A DNA stretch of 5,345 bases, from assembly GCA_024643945.1 (NCBI GenBank), contig JAHELX010000460.1, positions 1-5,345 of the forward strand. Reading direction: 5' to 3'. The notes beneath the pieces were generated by a model. It did not search any database and was not told the DNA's origin. It saw only the letters and a program-made list of their open reading frames with translations. Positions within the stretch are counted from its first letter, which is position 1; each line of letters begins with the position of its first letter. Below are positions 4,757 to 5,345 of this stretch, piece by piece. The position numbers were made by a program, and so were the translations under genes. This DNA comes from Anaerolineales bacterium (GTDB taxonomy: Bacteria; Chloroflexota; Anaerolineae; 4572-78; NAK82).

Positions 4757-5345
4757 ATGGCGCGCAGTTTCAAAAGGGTGGACTATGCGGAATCTGGCAA
4801 GCAGAGTGTGACCATCGACGATTGTCTGCCAGCGGATCACTTGGCGCGCTTTGTGGTGACGATCATCTCGATGCTGGACCTGAGTGCCATCTACGCTCAT
4901 TATGCACCGGTCGGCGGTGAGGCGTTCGCGCCTGAGGTGTTGTTGGGCTTGTTGGTGTACGGCTACGCGGTCGGCAAGTTCAGTTCGCGCAAGATTGAGG
5001 CAGCGACGTACGACTCGCTCGCCTTTCGTTTCATCGCTGGCGGCTGGCACCCGGATCACGACACGATTGCCAACTTTCGGAAGACGTTTCTGCCAGAGAT
5101 TGCAGACTTGTTCACGCAGGTATTGGTGATCGCGCACGAGTTGGGCTATCTGCAACTGGGCAACATTAGCCTGGATGGGAGCAAGATTCACGCGGATGCG
5201 TCCAGGTGTACCTCCCCTTTGGGGAAGAGCAAGGCGGTGAGCTATGGGCGGTTGCTGCGCCTGGAGACGCACCTGCGGGCGGAAGTCGATGGCTTGCTGG
5301 CGTTGGGTGAACGCGCGGATCGAACCGAGTTGCCGGAAGGCTTGG
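4757..5345 (+). CDS. IS1182-like DDE transposase, N-terminal part (runs off the window)
   Basis: The open frame encodes 196 residues without a stop and continues past the right edge. The N-terminal region has the DUF772-type layout seen in IS1182/IS5-related transposases. It includes LPADHLARFVV (24-34), a segment ending in LLGLLVYGYAVGKFSSRKIE (62-81), then WHPDHDTIANFRK (97-109). LDGSKIHADAS (139-149) carries Asp140, expected to be the first catalytic residue of the DDE triad; the other two would lie beyond the window. The transposase would cut and join DNA at the element's ends. ATG 4757 has AAGGAG (4743-4748) 8 bases ahead. An apparent 8-residue insert follows ADAS (150-157) relative to the family pattern as I remember it, where KHKAMSY-like residues come directly. 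Whether the full gene is intact is unknown. Confidence 0.85.
   Translation, partial: MARSFKRVDYAESGKQSVTIDDCLPADHLARFVVTIISMLDLSAIYAHYAPVGGEAFAPEVLLGLLVYGYAVGKFSSRKIEAATYDSLAFRFIAGGWHPDHDTIANFRKTFLPEIADLFTQVLVIAHELGYLQLGNISLDGSKIHADASRCTSPLGKSKAVSYGRLLRLETHLRAEVDGLLALGERADRTELPEGL
5204..5227 (+). repeat. 24-base palindromic insert within the transposase
   Basis: The 24 bases encoding RCTSPLGK are made of two adjacent small inverted repeats. These are AGGT-GT-ACCT (5204-5213) and CCCC-TTT-GGGG (5214-5224), the latter extendable by T5213-A5225. The stretch keeps frame and sits directly after the ADAS motif. Its status as an insertion rests on remembered family patterns. Confidence 0.45.

Noticed and set aside
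4520..5272. Minus-strand frame of 250 codons across the permease end and transposase
   Set aside because: It crosses the intergenic region and two + strand genes with clear family motifs and has no recognisable domain.

Overview
The window looks like chromosomal DNA from a GC-rich, free-living bacterium. The combination of DUF1622, CPA1 antiporter, SHOCT, YtxH, LURP-one-related (LOR) and AI-2E proteins, with strong AGGAGG ribosome binding sites, fits an environmental lineage such as Chloroflexota (Anaerolineae-like). That placement is inferred from protein flavour and was not tested by any search. All recognisable genes are on the + strand.

Layout. Bases 1-95 are an upstream region with at most a weak -10-like box. 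A DUF1622 membrane protein (96-482) and a CPA1-type Na+(K+)/H+ antiporter (496-1734) form a tight pair: the antiporter's ribosome binding site overlaps the DUF1622 stop codon. After 64 bases comes a second run of three small genes. These are an Arg-rich SHOCT-domain protein (1799-2272), a YtxH-like protein with a glycine-zipper membrane helix (2304-2567, shorter than the longest open frame) and a LOR/tubby-fold protein (2564-3121, ATGA overlap with YtxH). All five genes could be one transcript.

Bases 3122-3514 carry no convincing gene but are rich in structure. There is a 65-base element with perfect 15-base inverted arms and two copies of GCGAAGC, then a second nested inverted-repeat region (3214-3318), then a strong Shine-Dalgarno serving a 13-codon open frame just ahead of an AI-2E family permease (about 3515-4657). 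After a hairpin (4665-4687), an IS1182-like DDE transposase begins at 4757 and runs off the right edge. Only the left part of that insertion sequence is in view.

How they may work together: five of the six non-mobile genes encode membrane or membrane-associated proteins, mostly small families of unknown function often tied to envelope or ion stress. The parsimonious reading is an envelope and ion-homeostasis cluster built around the antiporter, with the AI-2E permease as a separately controlled neighbour. No defence system, CRISPR array, tRNA or rRNA was seen. The least explained parts are the structured 3122-3514 region, the 20-base palindrome inside the SHOCT gene and the 8-residue palindromic insert in the transposase.
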